Shown: positions 27,237 through 35,867, counted from the first letter of the stretch. The stretch: 64,000 nt of DNA from Bradyrhizobium sp. CSA112 (GCF_029051645.1 NZ_JAACFS010000004.1:186001-250000), one strand, 5' to 3'. The notes: a model not told the origin generated them from the sequence alone. Made by a program: numbers and translations.

Positions 27237-28634
27237 TTACATCCCCTTGACGATGTTCTCGGTGACCTTCTTGGCGTCGCCGAGCAGCATCATGGTGTTG
27301 TCGCGATAGAACAGCGGATTGTCGATGCCGGCATAGCCTGATGCCAGCGAGCGCTTGATGAACATCACGGTGCCGGCCTTCCAGACCTGCAAGACCGGCA
27401 TGCCATAGATCGGCGAGGTCTTGTCTTCCTCGGCGGCCGGGTTGGTGACGTCGTTGGCGCCGATCACGAAGGCGATGTCGGCCTGCGCGAATTCGGAGTT
27501 GATGTCCTCGAGCTCGAACACCTCGTCATAGGGCACGTTGGCTTCCGCCAGCAGCACGTTCATGTGGCCGGGCATGCGGCCGGCGACCGGGTGGATGGCG
27601 TACTTCACCTCGACGCCCTCCTTCTTCAGGAGGTCGCCCATTTCGCGCAGCGCGTGCTGGGCCTGCGCCACCGCCATGCCGTAGCCGGGCACGATGATCA
27701 CCTTCTGCGCGTTCTTCATGATGAAGGCGGCGTCGTCGGCCGAGCCGAGCTTGGCGGGCTTCTGCTCACCGCCGCCCCCGCCGGCCGCGGCAGTTTCGCC
27801 GCCGAAGCCGCCGAGGATGACCGAGATGAAGGAACGGTTCATCGCGTGGCACATGATGTAGGACAGGATCGCACCCGAGGAACCGACCAGCGCGCCGGTG
27901 ATGATCAGCGCGGAGTTGCCGAGCGTGAAACCGATGCCGGCGGCGGCCCAGCCGGAATAGGAGTTCAGCATCGAGATCACGACCGGCATATCGGCGCCGC
28001 CGATCGGGATGATCATGAGCACGCCAAGCACCAAGGCGATGATGGTGATCAGCCAGAAGTCGAGCGCGCTGCCGGAGCGGACCAGGCCGAAAATGAAGAA
28101 CACCAGCGCCAGCGCCAGCGCGATGTTGATGATGTGCCGGCCGGGCAGGATGATCGGCGCACCGCTCATGCGTGCGGAAAGCTTCAGGAACGCGATCACG
28201 GAGCCGGTGAAGGTCAGCGCGCCGATGGCGACGCCGAGCGACATTTCGACCAGGCTGGATGCGTGAATGGCGCCGGGCTTGCCGATGTCGAAGGCCTCGG
28301 GCGCGTAGAACGCGCCGGCGGCGACCAGCACCGCGGCCATGCCGACCAGCGAGTGGAAGGCCGCGACCAGTTCCGGCATCGACGTCATCGGCACCCGCCG
28401 CGCGATCACAGCGCCGATGCTGCCGCCAATGGCGATGCCGAGCACGACCAGCAGCCAGGCCACGCCGTCAGCCGGCGGATGGCTCGCGAGCGTCGTGCCG
28501 ATCGCGATCGCCATGCCGATCATGCCGAACAGATTGCCCTGGCGTGACGTAGCGGGGCTGGACAGTCCGCGCAGCGACAGGATGAAGAGCACGCCCGCCA
28601 CGAGATAAAGAACTGCTGCCAGATTGGCGTTCAT
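27237..28634 (-). CDS. pntB: NAD(P)+ transhydrogenase subunit beta
   Basis: A 465-residue inner-membrane protein with about nine hydrophobic helices in the first 270 residues and a cytoplasmic NADP(H)-binding domain (dIII) in the last 180. The dIII motif VIIVPGYGMAVAQAQHALRE (about residues 308-327) is intact, as are the VGRMPGHMNVLLAEANVPYDE-like segments near 350-370. With PntAA and PntAB it forms the proton-translocating transhydrogenase that reduces NADP+ with NADH. It is the third gene of pntAA-pntAB-pntB; the gap to pntAB is 47 bp. The ATG at 28634 gives the normal N-terminus. Confidence 0.95.
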   Translation of the reverse strand: MNANLAAVLYLVAGVLFILSLRGLSSPATSRQGNLFGMIGMAIAIGTTLASHPPADGVAWLLVVLGIAIGGSIGAVIARRVPMTSMPELVAAFHSLVGMAAVLVAAGAFYAPEAFDIGKPGAIHASSLVEMSLGVAIGALTFTGSVIAFLKLSARMSGAPIILPGRHIINIALALALVFFIFGLVRSGSALDFWLITIIALVLGVLMIIPIGGADMPVVISMLNSYSGWAAAGIGFTLGNSALIITGALVGSSGAILSYIMCHAMNRSFISVILGGFGGETAAAGGGGGEQKPAKLGSADDAAFIMKNAQKVIIVPGYGMAVAQAQHALREMGDLLKKEGVEVKYAIHPVAGRMPGHMNVLLAEANVPYDEVFELEDINSEFAQADIAFVIGANDVTNPAAEEDKTSPIYGMPVLQVWKAGTVMFIKRSLASGYAGIDNPLFYRDNTMMLLGDAKKVTENIVKGM

Positions 28635-28681
28635 CTCAGGTCCCCATTGTCTTCGTCACCCGCGAGGTGCACGCCGTCATT

Positions 28682-28999
28682 TCACTTGGCCTTCTTCTTG
28701 TACATCGCCAGCATGCGCTGGGTGACAAGGAAGCCGCCGAAGATATTCACACAGGCAAAGATCAGCGCGATGAAGCCGAAGCCGCGTGCCCAGCCGCTGC
28801 CGCTCGAGATCATCGGCACACCGACCGCCAGCAGCGCGCCGACCACGATCACCGAGGAGATCGCGTTGGTCACCGACATCAGCGGCGTATGCAGCGCTGG
28901 CGTCACCGACCAGACCACGAAGTAGCCGACGAAGACGGCGAGGACGAAAATCGACAGCCGGAAGACGAAGGGATCGACGGCCTGCGCGATATGATCCAT
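28682..28999 (-). CDS. pntAB: NAD(P)+ transhydrogenase alpha subunit 2 (membrane part)
   Basis: A 105-residue membrane protein corresponding to the C-terminal membrane part of the E. coli PntA chain, encoded separately as in other alphaproteobacteria. Three hydrophobic segments (about residues 14-30, 44-62 and 72-92) and the typical [20 protein letters not shown] and FVTQRM-like [17 protein letters not shown] end identify it. It lies between pntAA (11 bp gap) and pntB (47 bp gap) on the same strand, so the three are one operon. Confidence 0.94.
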   Translation of the reverse strand: MDHIAQAVDPFVFRLSIFVLAVFVGYFVVWSVTPALHTPLMSVTNAISSVIVVGALLAVGVPMISSGSGWARGFGFIALIFACVNIFGGFLVTQRMLAMYKKKAK

Positions 29000-29010
29000 G
29001 GCGGCTCTCC

Positions 29011-30135
29011 TTATTTCGGCTGGAAGTTCGGGTGGATGACGGCGCCGTCCTTGGTCAGCATGGTGGCTTTCACCAGTTCGTCATCCCAATTGACCGCGAG
29101 CGACTTGTTGGCCTTGTCGACCATGGTCTCGATGAACGAGAACAGGTTGCGGGCATAAAGGCTGGAAGCCGACTGCGCGACGCGGCCGGCGACGTTGGTG
29201 TAGCCGACGATCTTGATGCCATCGACATCGACGACCTCACCGGCCTTGGCGCCCTCGACGTTGCCGCCGCGCTCGACGGCGAGGTCGACCAGCACCGATC
29301 CCGGCTTCATCGACTTGACCATCTCGGCGCTGACGAGCATCGGCGCCGGCCGGCCCGGGATCAGGGCCGTGGTGATGACGATGTCCTGCTTCTTGACATG
29401 CTCGGCGGTGAGTGCCGCCTGCTTGGCCTGATACTCTTTCGACATTTCCTTGGCGTAGCCGCCGGCGGTCTGCGCGTTCTTGAACTCCTCGTCCTCGACC
29501 GCGAGGAATTTGGCGCCAAGGGATTCGACCTGCTCTTTGGTGGCCGGGCGCACGTCGGTTGCGGTGACGACGGCACCAAGCCGGCGCGCGGTCGCGATCG
29601 CCTGCAGGCCGGCGACGCCGACGCCCATCACGAACACCTTCGCGGCCGGAACCGTGCCGGCCGCAGTCATCATCATCGGGAAGGCGCGGCCAAAGGATTC
29701 GGCCGCCTCGATCACCGCGCGATAGCCGGCGAGGTTCGCTTGGCTGGACAACACGTCCATCACCTGTGCGCGCGTAATGCGCGGCATCAATTCCATCGCA
29801 AACGCCGAGACACCGGCATCCGCGATCGTCTTCAGCGCCGCTTCATTGCCGTAGGGGTCCATGATCGCGATGACGAGCGCGCCGCGCTTGTACTTGGCAA
29901 GCTCGCTGGCCTCGGGCCGCTTCACCTTGATGATAATGTCGGCGTCCTTCAGCGCGTCCGCGCTGACGGTGGCGCCGACAGCGGTGAATTCGGAATCCGG
30001 CAGGCCCGACTTGATGCCCGCACCCGGCTCGATCGCGACTTCGGCGCCGATCGCCTTATATTTCTTCACGGTGTCGGGGGAAGCGGCGACTCGCGGTTCA
30101 GACGGATCGATTTCCTTGGCAACGGCAATCTTCAT
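29011..30135 (-). CDS. pntAA: NAD(P)+ transhydrogenase subunit alpha (NAD-binding part)
   Basis: A 374-residue soluble dI domain, which binds NAD(H). The N-terminus [20 protein letters not shown] matches the alanine-dehydrogenase/PNT family, and the Rossmann motif [20 protein letters not shown] is near residue 165. The ATG at 30135 is used; an open frame from 30168 adds 11 residues unlike the family. It is the first gene of pntAA-pntAB-pntB, so the promoter should lie between 30136 and 30270. The assembled enzyme uses the proton-motive force to make NADPH. Confidence 0.94.
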   Translation of the reverse strand: MKIAVAKEIDPSEPRVAASPDTVKKYKAIGAEVAIEPGAGIKSGLPDSEFTAVGATVSADALKDADIIIKVKRPEASELAKYKRGALVIAIMDPYGNEAALKTIADAGVSAFAMELMPRITRAQVMDVLSSQANLAGYRAVIEAAESFGRAFPMMMTAAGTVPAAKVFVMGVGVAGLQAIATARRLGAVVTATDVRPATKEQVESLGAKFLAVEDEEFKNAQTAGGYAKEMSKEYQAKQAALTAEHVKKQDIVITTALIPGRPAPMLVSAEMVKSMKPGSVLVDLAVERGGNVEGAKAGEVVDVDGIKIVGYTNVAGRVAQSASSLYARNLFSFIETMVDKANKSLAVNWDDELVKATMLTKDGAVIHPNFQPK

Positions 30136-30270
30136 GAGCCCTCCCCGCTGCGCGGCAGGCGCGCGCAAGCAAACTAGCGTCTTTTTCGCTTAGCTGGATA
30201 CCGGTTTCGCAACCGGCATGCGTGCAATTTCCGGCCACCGCCCGATATCGGCGGTGCGGGCAGTGAGGTG

Positions 30271-30423
30271 TCAGGTGAGGAAGTAGCCCATCAGGGCGAC
30301 GATGATCACGACGGCGACGGTGCCGTATTTAACCAGCATGATGAAACCTTCATAGGTCTGCTCATGGGCCTCGTAGTCGTTGCCGTCAGCGGTCGTGTAG
30401 GCCACTTCGTTATGGTCTGCCAT
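30271..30423 (-). CDS. aa3-type cytochrome c oxidase subunit IV (small)
   Basis: A 50-residue protein starting MADHNEVAYTTADGNDYEAH and ending in one hydrophobic helix (VAVVIIVALMGYFLT), preceded by EQTYEGFIMLVKYG. This is the bacterial aa3 oxidase subunit IV family: a short polar N-terminus, one membrane helix and a conserved YEGFxxL. GGGGA lies before the ATG at 30423. It helps stabilise the oxidase, though the other subunits are not in this window. It sits alone upstream of pntAA on the same strand, with 135 bp between them. It is easily missed because it is short. Confidence 0.85.
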   Translation of the reverse strand: MADHNEVAYTTADGNDYEAHEQTYEGFIMLVKYGTVAVVIIVALMGYFLT

Positions 30424-30506
30424 CGGTATCCCCAGTCAAAATCCGCGTTTCTCGCGTGCAATTACCGCAAAGCGTTTGGGAGGGCAACGGCCCCCTGCCT
30501 ATCGGG

Positions 30507-30893
30507 TCATTCGGAAGGCCAATTATCCCGGATCCAGCGGGTCAGGCTTTCTTCGCTGACCTCGCCTGCAGCGAGGGAGAGGATGATGGCCGTCGCATGC
30601 GCCGGGTCGGGCGCAAAGGGTATGTCATTGCTGCGCAGGAAAACCATCATGGCGTGGAACGCGATGCGCTTGTTGCCGTCCACGAATGCATGGTTGCGGG
30701 CAAGACCGAACGCATAGGCGGCGGCGAGTGCAGCCATATCCGTCTGCCCGTCATTCCATCGGTTAGCTGACCGCAAAACCGCCAACTCGAGAAGGCCACG
30801 ATGCCGAATGCCTTCTGGTCCACCGAATATCGCCAGTTGCTCGGCATGCATGTCGATGATTTCATCGACATCGAGCCGGATTGGCTCACTCAT
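30507..30893 (-). CDS. doc: Doc-type toxin (Fic/DOC family)
   Basis: A 128-residue Fic-fold protein of the death-on-curing type. The active-site motif HAFVDGNKRIAFHAMMVFL (about residues 68-86) contains the catalytic His and the GNKR signature, and the N-terminal EIIDMHAEQLAIFGGPEGIR is the Doc start. Family members inhibit growth by phosphorylating EF-Tu (as shown for phage P1 Doc) or by other NMP transfers; the target here is not testable by sequence. It is coupled to the antitoxin gene by a four-base ATGA overlap and is second in the operon. Confidence 0.9.
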   Translation of the reverse strand: MSEPIRLDVDEIIDMHAEQLAIFGGPEGIRHRGLLELAVLRSANRWNDGQTDMAALAAAYAFGLARNHAFVDGNKRIAFHAMMVFLRSNDIPFAPDPAHATAIILSLAAGEVSEESLTRWIRDNWPSE

Positions 30894-31171
30894 TTTGCAA
30901 GCGCTGCAAACGTATCGCGATATTCGTGCATGACCTGGCGGGCGATTTCCATGGTTCGCGCGTGCTTTGGGTTGAATGGCGAAAGCCGCAGACTGCCGTC
31001 CGGTTGCTCGACCGGATAGAACTTGTCCCCCTCCTTGAGATTAAGCCGGGCAAGAAGCTCCTTCGGCAGGATGACACCAACCGAATTGCCAATCTTCCGA
31101 ATTTGAAGGGCGGTGTCCTCCAGCTTGTAGTCGCGAGAGGCCTCTTCCATGCCGCGAGGGGTTTTGTTCAT
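30890..31171 (-). CDS. AbrB/MazE-type antitoxin
   Basis: A 93-residue protein with a central AbrB/MazE-like DNA-binding segment, LQIRKIGNSVGVILPKELLA (about residues 22-41), followed by NLKEGDKFYPVEQPDGSLRL, and a C-terminal tail that should wrap around the toxin. The ATG at 31171 follows GGAG at a good distance; an ATG at 31204 is also in frame but unlikely. It precedes doc and overlaps it (ATGA). A perfect inverted repeat lies just upstream (31184-31202), the expected autorepression site. P1 Phd is of another fold, so this is a Doc with an AbrB-fold partner. Confidence 0.85.
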   Translation of the reverse strand: MNKTPRGMEEASRDYKLEDTALQIRKIGNSVGVILPKELLARLNLKEGDKFYPVEQPDGSLRLSPFNPKHARTMEIARQVMHEYRDTFAALAK

Positions 31172-31183
31172 AGCACCAGCTCC

Positions 31184-31202
31184 GTTATACGATATGTATA
31201 AC
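31184..31202. promoter_or_regulatory. Palindromic operator of the antitoxin/doc operon
   Basis: GTTATAC-GATAT-GTATAAC is a perfect inverted repeat with seven-base arms and a five-base spacer. It ends 12 bases upstream of the antitoxin ATG (on the minus strand), so it would overlap the ribosome-binding/promoter region. It is AT-rich against the GC-rich background. Autorepression by AbrB-type antitoxins through such sites is well known in the family; binding here is inferred. Confidence 0.7.
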
Positions 31203-31312
31203 AACCTCTGCCGATCCGTTCAACAAATGTTTTACGCCCAGTTCCCGCGGGACCGCCGGATCTTCAGCAGGATTTCGCTGGAGCCGGCGGTTACCGGCCT
31301 CGCTTGAAAGCG

Positions 31313-31900
31313 CTATCCGAGCACGAAGTCGAAACGCCCGGCGAGCCAGCCGGCGTTCTTGGCCGTGCGCACCAGCAATTCCTTGCGAAACAGGCCGTCA
31401 GTGCGGTTCAGCGCTTCGCCCGGGAAATAGAGCTGGGTGGTCAGCACGCGGCCGCCACCCGGCTGCACCTTCACGTGGATATGGCGTGTACGGCCGACAT
31501 AGGCGCCGGGCACGATGCTGCGCAACCGGTAGCGCCCTTCCGCATCAGCGAACTGGTGACCGCGCAAGCGAAAACCGGAATTGTCATATCGGCCCTTGTC
31601 GTCGGCCTGCCAGAAATCCAGCAAGGCTCCGGCGATTGGTTTGCAGGCACGGGTAAGAACGAAGCCGACCAGCTCGATCGGCTGCCCGGCCATGCCTTCT
31701 TCGAGCAGTTCGATCCGCTCAGGCGATGACGGCTTGAAAAATGGCCCTTCGGTCTGCGGCAATGTTGCCGCTTCGCCATCATGGCATTCGGGCGTGGGTG
31801 CAAGCGGGGCCTGGGCCATGCTGCCATCGACCATGAGCAGCGAACCGGCTGCGAAGACGCCCGCTCCAAGTACAACGCGCCGCGTCGGGGTGTCGATCAT
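31313..31900 (-). CDS. Exported intradiol ring-cleavage dioxygenase-like protein
   Basis: A 195-residue protein with a Tat-like signal (TRRVVLGAGVFAAGSLL, cleavage probably after about residue 31, SMAQA) and an intradiol dioxygenase core. Iron ligands of the family are visible: Tyr in WQADDKGRYDNSGF, Tyr in DAEGRYRLRSIVPGAYVG, and the two His in TRHIHVKV. The length is short for protocatechuate dioxygenase, but exported single-domain members of this kind are common. The ATG at 31900 has AGGGGAG eight bases upstream and is preferred over an ATG at 31930. The substrate is unknown; an exported enzyme could act on aromatic or lignin-derived compounds. Confidence 0.8.
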   Translation of the reverse strand: MIDTPTRRVVLGAGVFAAGSLLMVDGSMAQAPLAPTPECHDGEAATLPQTEGPFFKPSSPERIELLEEGMAGQPIELVGFVLTRACKPIAGALLDFWQADDKGRYDNSGFRLRGHQFADAEGRYRLRSIVPGAYVGRTRHIHVKVQPGGGRVLTTQLYFPGEALNRTDGLFRKELLVRTAKNAGWLAGRFDFVLG

Positions 31901-32004
31901 GGGGCACTCCCCTTCTGTCGTCACCGTCATCATGTAGGGCGACGGCGGCAAAAATTGTGTCCGCGGCTCATCACAAATCCGTTTGGTGGCCGCCGGCGCC
32001 CCGG

Positions 32005-33867
32005 TTAGCCCATCGCTTCCAGTTCGTCGATCATGCCTGCGATGACCGACAGCCCGCCGTCCCAGAATTTGGGATCCCTGGCATCGAGCCCGAACGGCTT
32101 CAGCAGTTCGGAATAGTGCTTGGTGCCGCCGGCCGAGAGCATGGCGAGATAGCGCTCGGCAAAGCCTTCGGAGGCGTTCTCGTAGACCGCGTAGAGCGAG
32201 TTCACCAGGCAGTCGCCGAACGCATAGGCGTAAACGTAGAACGGCGAATGGATGAAGTGCGGAATGTACATCCAGAAATTCTCATAGCCCGGGCGGATAT
32301 CAATGGCCGGGCCAAGGCTTTCGCCCTGCACGCTGAGCCAGATCTGGCCGATACGCTCCGCCGTCAATTCACCGTTCTTGCGTTCGGTATGAATGGCCCG
32401 CTCGAACGAATAGAATGCGATCTGCCGCACCACGGTGTTGATCATGTCCTCGACCTTGCCGGCGAGCAGCGCCTGGCGCTGTTTGGCGTTCTTGGTCTGC
32501 GACAACAGCCGCTTGAAGGTCAGCATTTCGCCGAACACGCTCGCAGTCTCCGCAAGCGTCAGCGGTGTCGGCGCCATCAGCGCACCGTTTTTCGCCGCCA
32601 GCACCTGGTGCACGCCATGGCCGAGTTCGTGCGCCAGCGTCATCACATCGCGCGGCTTGCCCTGGTAATTCATCAGCACATAGGGATGCGCGGACGGCGT
32701 GGTCGGGTGCGAGAACGCGCCCGGCGCCTTACCCGGCCGTACCGGCGCATCGATCCAGCGATCGTTGAAGAAACGCTCCGCGATCGCGGCCATTTCGGCG
32801 GAGAAGCCGCGATACGCCGTCAGCACCATTTTCTGCGCCTCGGGCCAGGCGATCGTGCCGGTCGCAGCAAACGGCAGCGGCGCATTGCGGTCCCAATGCG
32901 CGAGCTTCTTCTTTTTGAACCAGCCGGCCTTCAGATTGTAATAGCGGTGCGACAGCCGCGGATAGGCCGCGCGAACCGAGCCGACCAGAGCATCGACGAC
33001 CTCGCGCTCGACACGGTTGTTCAGGTGGCGCGAATCCGCGACATCCTGGAAACCGCGCCAGCGATCGGAAATCTCCTTGTCCTTGGCGAGTGTGTTGGTG
33101 ATGAGCGCAAAGGTCCGCTCATTTTCCTTGAACGTCTTCGCCAGCGCTTGGCCGGCGGCCTTGCGCTTTTCCGGCGCGCGGTCCTGCAGCAGGTTGAGCG
33201 TCGGCTCGATCGCGAGCTCCTTGCCGGCGACCTTGAAGCGCAGGCCGGAGATGGTCTGGTCGAACAGCCGATTCCAGGCGGCATAACCGCTCTGGGACTT
33301 CTCGTGAAACAACTGCTCGACGCGATCCTCGAGCTGATACGGCTTGTCCTTGCGCAGATCCTCGATCCACGGCCGGTAATGCCCGAGCTCCGGCGTCTGC
33401 ATCGCGCGCTCGATGACGGCATCGTCGATGCGATTAAGTTCGAGCGCGAAGAACAGGAGATGCAGCGAGGCCGCCGTCAGCCGCTCGGAGACGTCGCCAT
33501 AAAACTTGGAGATCGCGGGATCGACGCTGTCGCCGGCATGAACAAGGCCGGCATAGGAGCCGAGCCGGCCGGCGAGATCGTCGATCGCCTCGTAACGCCT
33601 GACGGCTTCGGCGAGCCAGCGGCCGCCATCGTCCTCAGCGAGGCCTTCCGCCAACTTGCCCTTGTAGTCCGTCTCAAACGCAACGCAGTCGGCATCCATC
33701 TTTTGCAGATCGCGGGCGATCTCAGACGCGGCGATACCGGAATAGAGATCGGACAGGTTCCATTCCGGCAGTTTGCCGGTTTTGGATTTAGCTGTGGTCA
33801 CCTTGCTGCTGGTGGCGGGCTTGCGGGACGACTTGCCGGCTCGGGAGGTCGCAGATTTTGCGCGCAT
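32005..33867 (-). CDS. pepF: Oligoendopeptidase F (M3 metallopeptidase)
   Basis: A 620-residue cytosolic zinc peptidase of the M3 family. The catalytic HExxH motif is LAHELGHGVHQ (about residue 410), and the downstream third ligand comes from LAETASVFGEML. An unusual 30-residue Lys/Ser/Ala-rich leader (SATSRAGKSSRKPATSSK) precedes the domain and may be a disordered tail. It cleaves short oligopeptides and feeds peptide recycling. It is a single gene; the next gene upstream on the same strand starts more than 45 bp away. Confidence 0.9.
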   Translation of the reverse strand: MRAKSATSRAGKSSRKPATSSKVTTAKSKTGKLPEWNLSDLYSGIAASEIARDLQKMDADCVAFETDYKGKLAEGLAEDDGGRWLAEAVRRYEAIDDLAGRLGSYAGLVHAGDSVDPAISKFYGDVSERLTAASLHLLFFALELNRIDDAVIERAMQTPELGHYRPWIEDLRKDKPYQLEDRVEQLFHEKSQSGYAAWNRLFDQTISGLRFKVAGKELAIEPTLNLLQDRAPEKRKAAGQALAKTFKENERTFALITNTLAKDKEISDRWRGFQDVADSRHLNNRVEREVVDALVGSVRAAYPRLSHRYYNLKAGWFKKKKLAHWDRNAPLPFAATGTIAWPEAQKMVLTAYRGFSAEMAAIAERFFNDRWIDAPVRPGKAPGAFSHPTTPSAHPYVLMNYQGKPRDVMTLAHELGHGVHQVLAAKNGALMAPTPLTLAETASVFGEMLTFKRLLSQTKNAKQRQALLAGKVEDMINTVVRQIAFYSFERAIHTERKNGELTAERIGQIWLSVQGESLGPAIDIRPGYENFWMYIPHFIHSPFYVYAYAFGDCLVNSLYAVYENASEGFAERYLAMLSAGGTKHYSELLKPFGLDARDPKFWDGGLSVIAGMIDELEAMG

Positions 33868-33912
33868 GACACTTTCAAAATTCGGAGGTGATCAGGAAAT
33901 CGGCGGGAAGAT

Positions 33913-34353
33913 TCAGGCGAAAGCCACAAGCTGCGGTACAAACTGGACGAACAACTCTTCGCCCTCAGCGAGCAGGTCTGCTTTTTCGTGGATCGTAGTG
34001 CGGATCGCACACCACAATGTGATCACCCGTACCATAAGCCAGGAGGTCGAAGGGACGGCGGCCCTTGCGTGCAGCGCAACAAGGTCCAGGTTGCGGTGCT
34101 CGAACAGAAGCCGTCCGAATCCGTCCTCCAGGATGTAACGTCCCCTGATTCGGGATACGCACAACTCACAGGCCTGATCCGGCAGCGGGCTCAGCAGATA
34201 GAACTGGGCGTCGCCGTTCTCTGTCATGCCGGCTTCCCATTCGCGTCCGGTCCCCGGCGCAGTCGCCGGCCTCAGCGCCGCCAAGATGGTGCTCAGCTCT
34301 CTTTCACTCCATTCGCCGGTGTTCTGTTTGCGCTCGAACGCCACGACGCTCAT
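33913..34353 (-). CDS. Hypothetical protein coupled to an XRE regulator
   Basis: A 146-residue soluble protein that I do not recognise. It opens with SVVAFERKQNTGEWSERELS, has a beta-rich middle (QFYLLSPLPDQACELCVSRI), and a conserved-looking FVQFVPQLV end. There is no signal peptide or membrane segment. Its ATG overlaps the stop of the XRE gene by four bases (ATGA), so the two are translated together. That linkage suggests a sensor or effector for the regulator. The region is not visibly different in base composition from its surroundings. Confidence 0.6.
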   Translation of the reverse strand: MSVVAFERKQNTGEWSERELSTILAALRPATAPGTGREWEAGMTENGDAQFYLLSPLPDQACELCVSRIRGRYILEDGFGRLLFEHRNLDLVALHARAAVPSTSWLMVRVITLWCAIRTTIHEKADLLAEGEELFVQFVPQLVAFA

Positions 34354-34682
34354 TTGCTTTCCGCTCCGAACAGCAGCCGGTGCAATTCCGGCTCGTAGTA
34401 CATTAACAAATGCTTAGCGAAGGCTGTTTGTTCAATGCCTAGTTCGTTGGCCCATGCCCCCATGATTTCAATTGGAACTCGGCTGAAGCCGTTCTCGACC
34501 TGTGAGATGAAAGTGTAGTACTTCAGGCCAAGACGTACAGCGAGATCTGCCTGCGACAATTCGGCATCCGCCCTGCGCTGCTTGAGCCAATCCCCAGCCA
34601 GTTTCCGCAATTGCTTGGCGTCCGGCGCAGCCTTGCCCGCAAGACGTTCAGCGAAAACGTCTTGATGTTTTCCTCGTTTCAT
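34350..34682 (-). CDS. XRE-family (HTH) regulator
   Basis: A 110-residue protein with a helix-turn-helix of the XRE type at about residues 42-77 (AELSQADLAVRLGLKYYTFI, then SQVENGFSRVP). A basic N-terminus (KRGKHQDVFAERLAGK) and a longer C-terminal helix follow the usual pattern for small transcription regulators of toxin-antitoxin or phage type. It is the first gene of a two-gene operon with the 146-residue gene. Divergently, a small membrane protein gene starts at 34762, so the 79-bp spacer is the likely control region. Confidence 0.78.
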   Translation of the reverse strand: MKRGKHQDVFAERLAGKAAPDAKQLRKLAGDWLKQRRADAELSQADLAVRLGLKYYTFISQVENGFSRVPIEIMGAWANELGIEQTAFAKHLLMYYEPELHRLLFGAESK

Positions 34683-34761
34683 GATTACTAAACTATCTAG
34701 AGTGAATGCCCGGGTAGGTGATGTTCCCTACCACAATCTCAGCTCGCGAATAAGAATCCCG

Positions 34762-35103
34762 ATGGCTTTCTTAGACCGCAGTCAGCTTGTTGAGACAAAC
34801 GCCCGGCCCCCCGCGGCTCGCGGCAAGGAGTTGTTTGCCGGCATCCTGCTTGTGGCGCTGCTAGCGACTGTGGGAATCCGGAACGTGGTGCCGGTGGATG
34901 CCTTGGCACCCGCGATCGTCACCCTGCTCTTTGGCGTTGCCGCGTTGACGGCCGGCTTCGCGCTGCTCTGCCGGCGCGACCGATTCCGCATCATGTGGTT
35001 CGACCTGGCCGGAAGCCTGACCTTCATCGGCGTCGTCCTGTCCGTTCTGATCGAGCCGGACCAGATGGTCAGGCTCTTCGCCCTCTCGGATCAACCTGAG
35101 TAA
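34762..35103 (+). CDS. Small membrane protein of unknown function
   Basis: A 113-residue protein with three hydrophobic segments (about residues 23-40, 46-70 and 82-100) and a short cytoplasmic start. No family comes to mind. AAGAA lies before the ATG at 34762. Longer in-frame starts upstream (34681) overlap the XRE control region and are unlikely. It is upstream of the TerC-family gene on the same strand, about 120 bp away. Location in the inner membrane is the only inference I would make. Confidence 0.6.
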   Translation: MAFLDRSQLVETNARPPAARGKELFAGILLVALLATVGIRNVVPVDALAPAIVTLLFGVAALTAGFALLCRRDRFRIMWFDLAGSLTFIGVVLSVLIEPDQMVRLFALSDQPE

Positions 35104-35170
35104 CGGGAAAGCATTTTTCCGCAGTCTGACTGCGTCTTTTTCTACGCACATCCAAGCCCGGGCCCCTCTG

Positions 35171-35188
35171 GCAGTTCAAGCGAACTGC
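35171..35188 (+). promoter_or_regulatory. Hairpin in the terC-like leader
   Basis: GCAGTT-CAAGCG-AACTGC is a perfect six-base stem with a six-base loop, ending one base before an in-frame ATG at 35190 and about 34 bases before the preferred ATG at 35223. It could influence initiation. I see no full yybP-ykoY (manganese) riboswitch here; see the rejected list. Confidence 0.4.
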
Positions 35189-35222
35189 GATGTCGGATTG
35201 GACCTTCAACGGAGTGGCCCGG

Positions 35223-35867
35223 ATGCTGGAACTAATCTCCTCAGAACACCTGACAGCGCTTTTCCAAGTCATCATGATCGACCTGGTGCTCGCTGGTGAT
35301 AACGCGATCGTCATCGGGCTTGCAGCCGCAGGCCTCCCCGAGGGCCAGCGCAAGAAGGCGATTCTGATTGGCATATTGGCGGCCACGGCGCTGCGCATCG
35401 GCTTCGCCTCCGTCACGGTGCAGCTGCTGCAGATCATCGGACTGTTGCTCGCCGGCGGCATTCTCCTGCTCTGGGTGTGCTGGAAGATGTGGCGCGAACT
35501 GCGTGCGTCGCATCATCACGAACCGAAAATCCAGAGTCTCTCAGCCGCAAGCGCGATGGATGCGTCAGCCACGGGCGGCCATCACAAGACACTCGGCCAG
35601 GCCGTATGGCAGATCACGCTCGCCGACGTGTCGATGTCACTCGACAACGTGCTCGCCGTCGCGGGCGCTGCGCGCGAGCATCCGATGATTCTGATATTCG
35701 GCTTGATGCTTTCCATCGCGCTGATGGGGCTCGCCGCCAACTTCATCGCGCGCCTCCTGGAGAAGCAGCGCTGGATCGCCTATGTCGGCCTCGCGATCAT
35801 CCTCTATGTGGCCCTGGACATGTGCTATCGCGGCGCGCTGGAGGTATGGCCCCACCTCAACGTCTAG
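35223..35867 (+). CDS. TerC/YjbE-family membrane protein
   Basis: A 214-residue inner-membrane protein of the TerC family, with about seven hydrophobic segments. The two family motifs are present: IDLVLAGDNAIVIGLAAAG (about residues 18-36) and LADVSMSLDNVLAVAGAA (about 124-141), both with the conserved Asp-Asn. Members of the YjbE/TerC group have been linked to manganese export or metal tolerance. The ATG at 35223 has GGAG nearby; 35190 is an alternative and would place the hairpin at 35171-35188 directly before the start. Because NrdB here probably needs manganese, the neighbour is of interest, but no link is shown. Confidence 0.85.
   Translation: MLELISSEHLTALFQVIMIDLVLAGDNAIVIGLAAAGLPEGQRKKAILIGILAATALRIGFASVTVQLLQIIGLLLAGGILLLWVCWKMWRELRASHHHEPKIQSLSAASAMDASATGGHHKTLGQAVWQITLADVSMSLDNVLAVAGAAREHPMILIFGLMLSIALMGLAANFIARLLEKQRWIAYVGLAIILYVALDMCYRGALEVWPHLNV

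Noticed and set aside
31957-33891. A 644-codon open frame on the plus strand
   Set aside because: It is antisense to the well-supported M3 peptidase. It has the Arg/His/Gln-rich composition of frames created by high third-position GC, and no ribosome-binding site or family pattern.
35101-35222. A yybP-ykoY manganese riboswitch before the TerC-family gene
   Set aside because: The context would suit it, but I cannot find the paired conserved loops of that aptamer; only a simple hairpin is visible.
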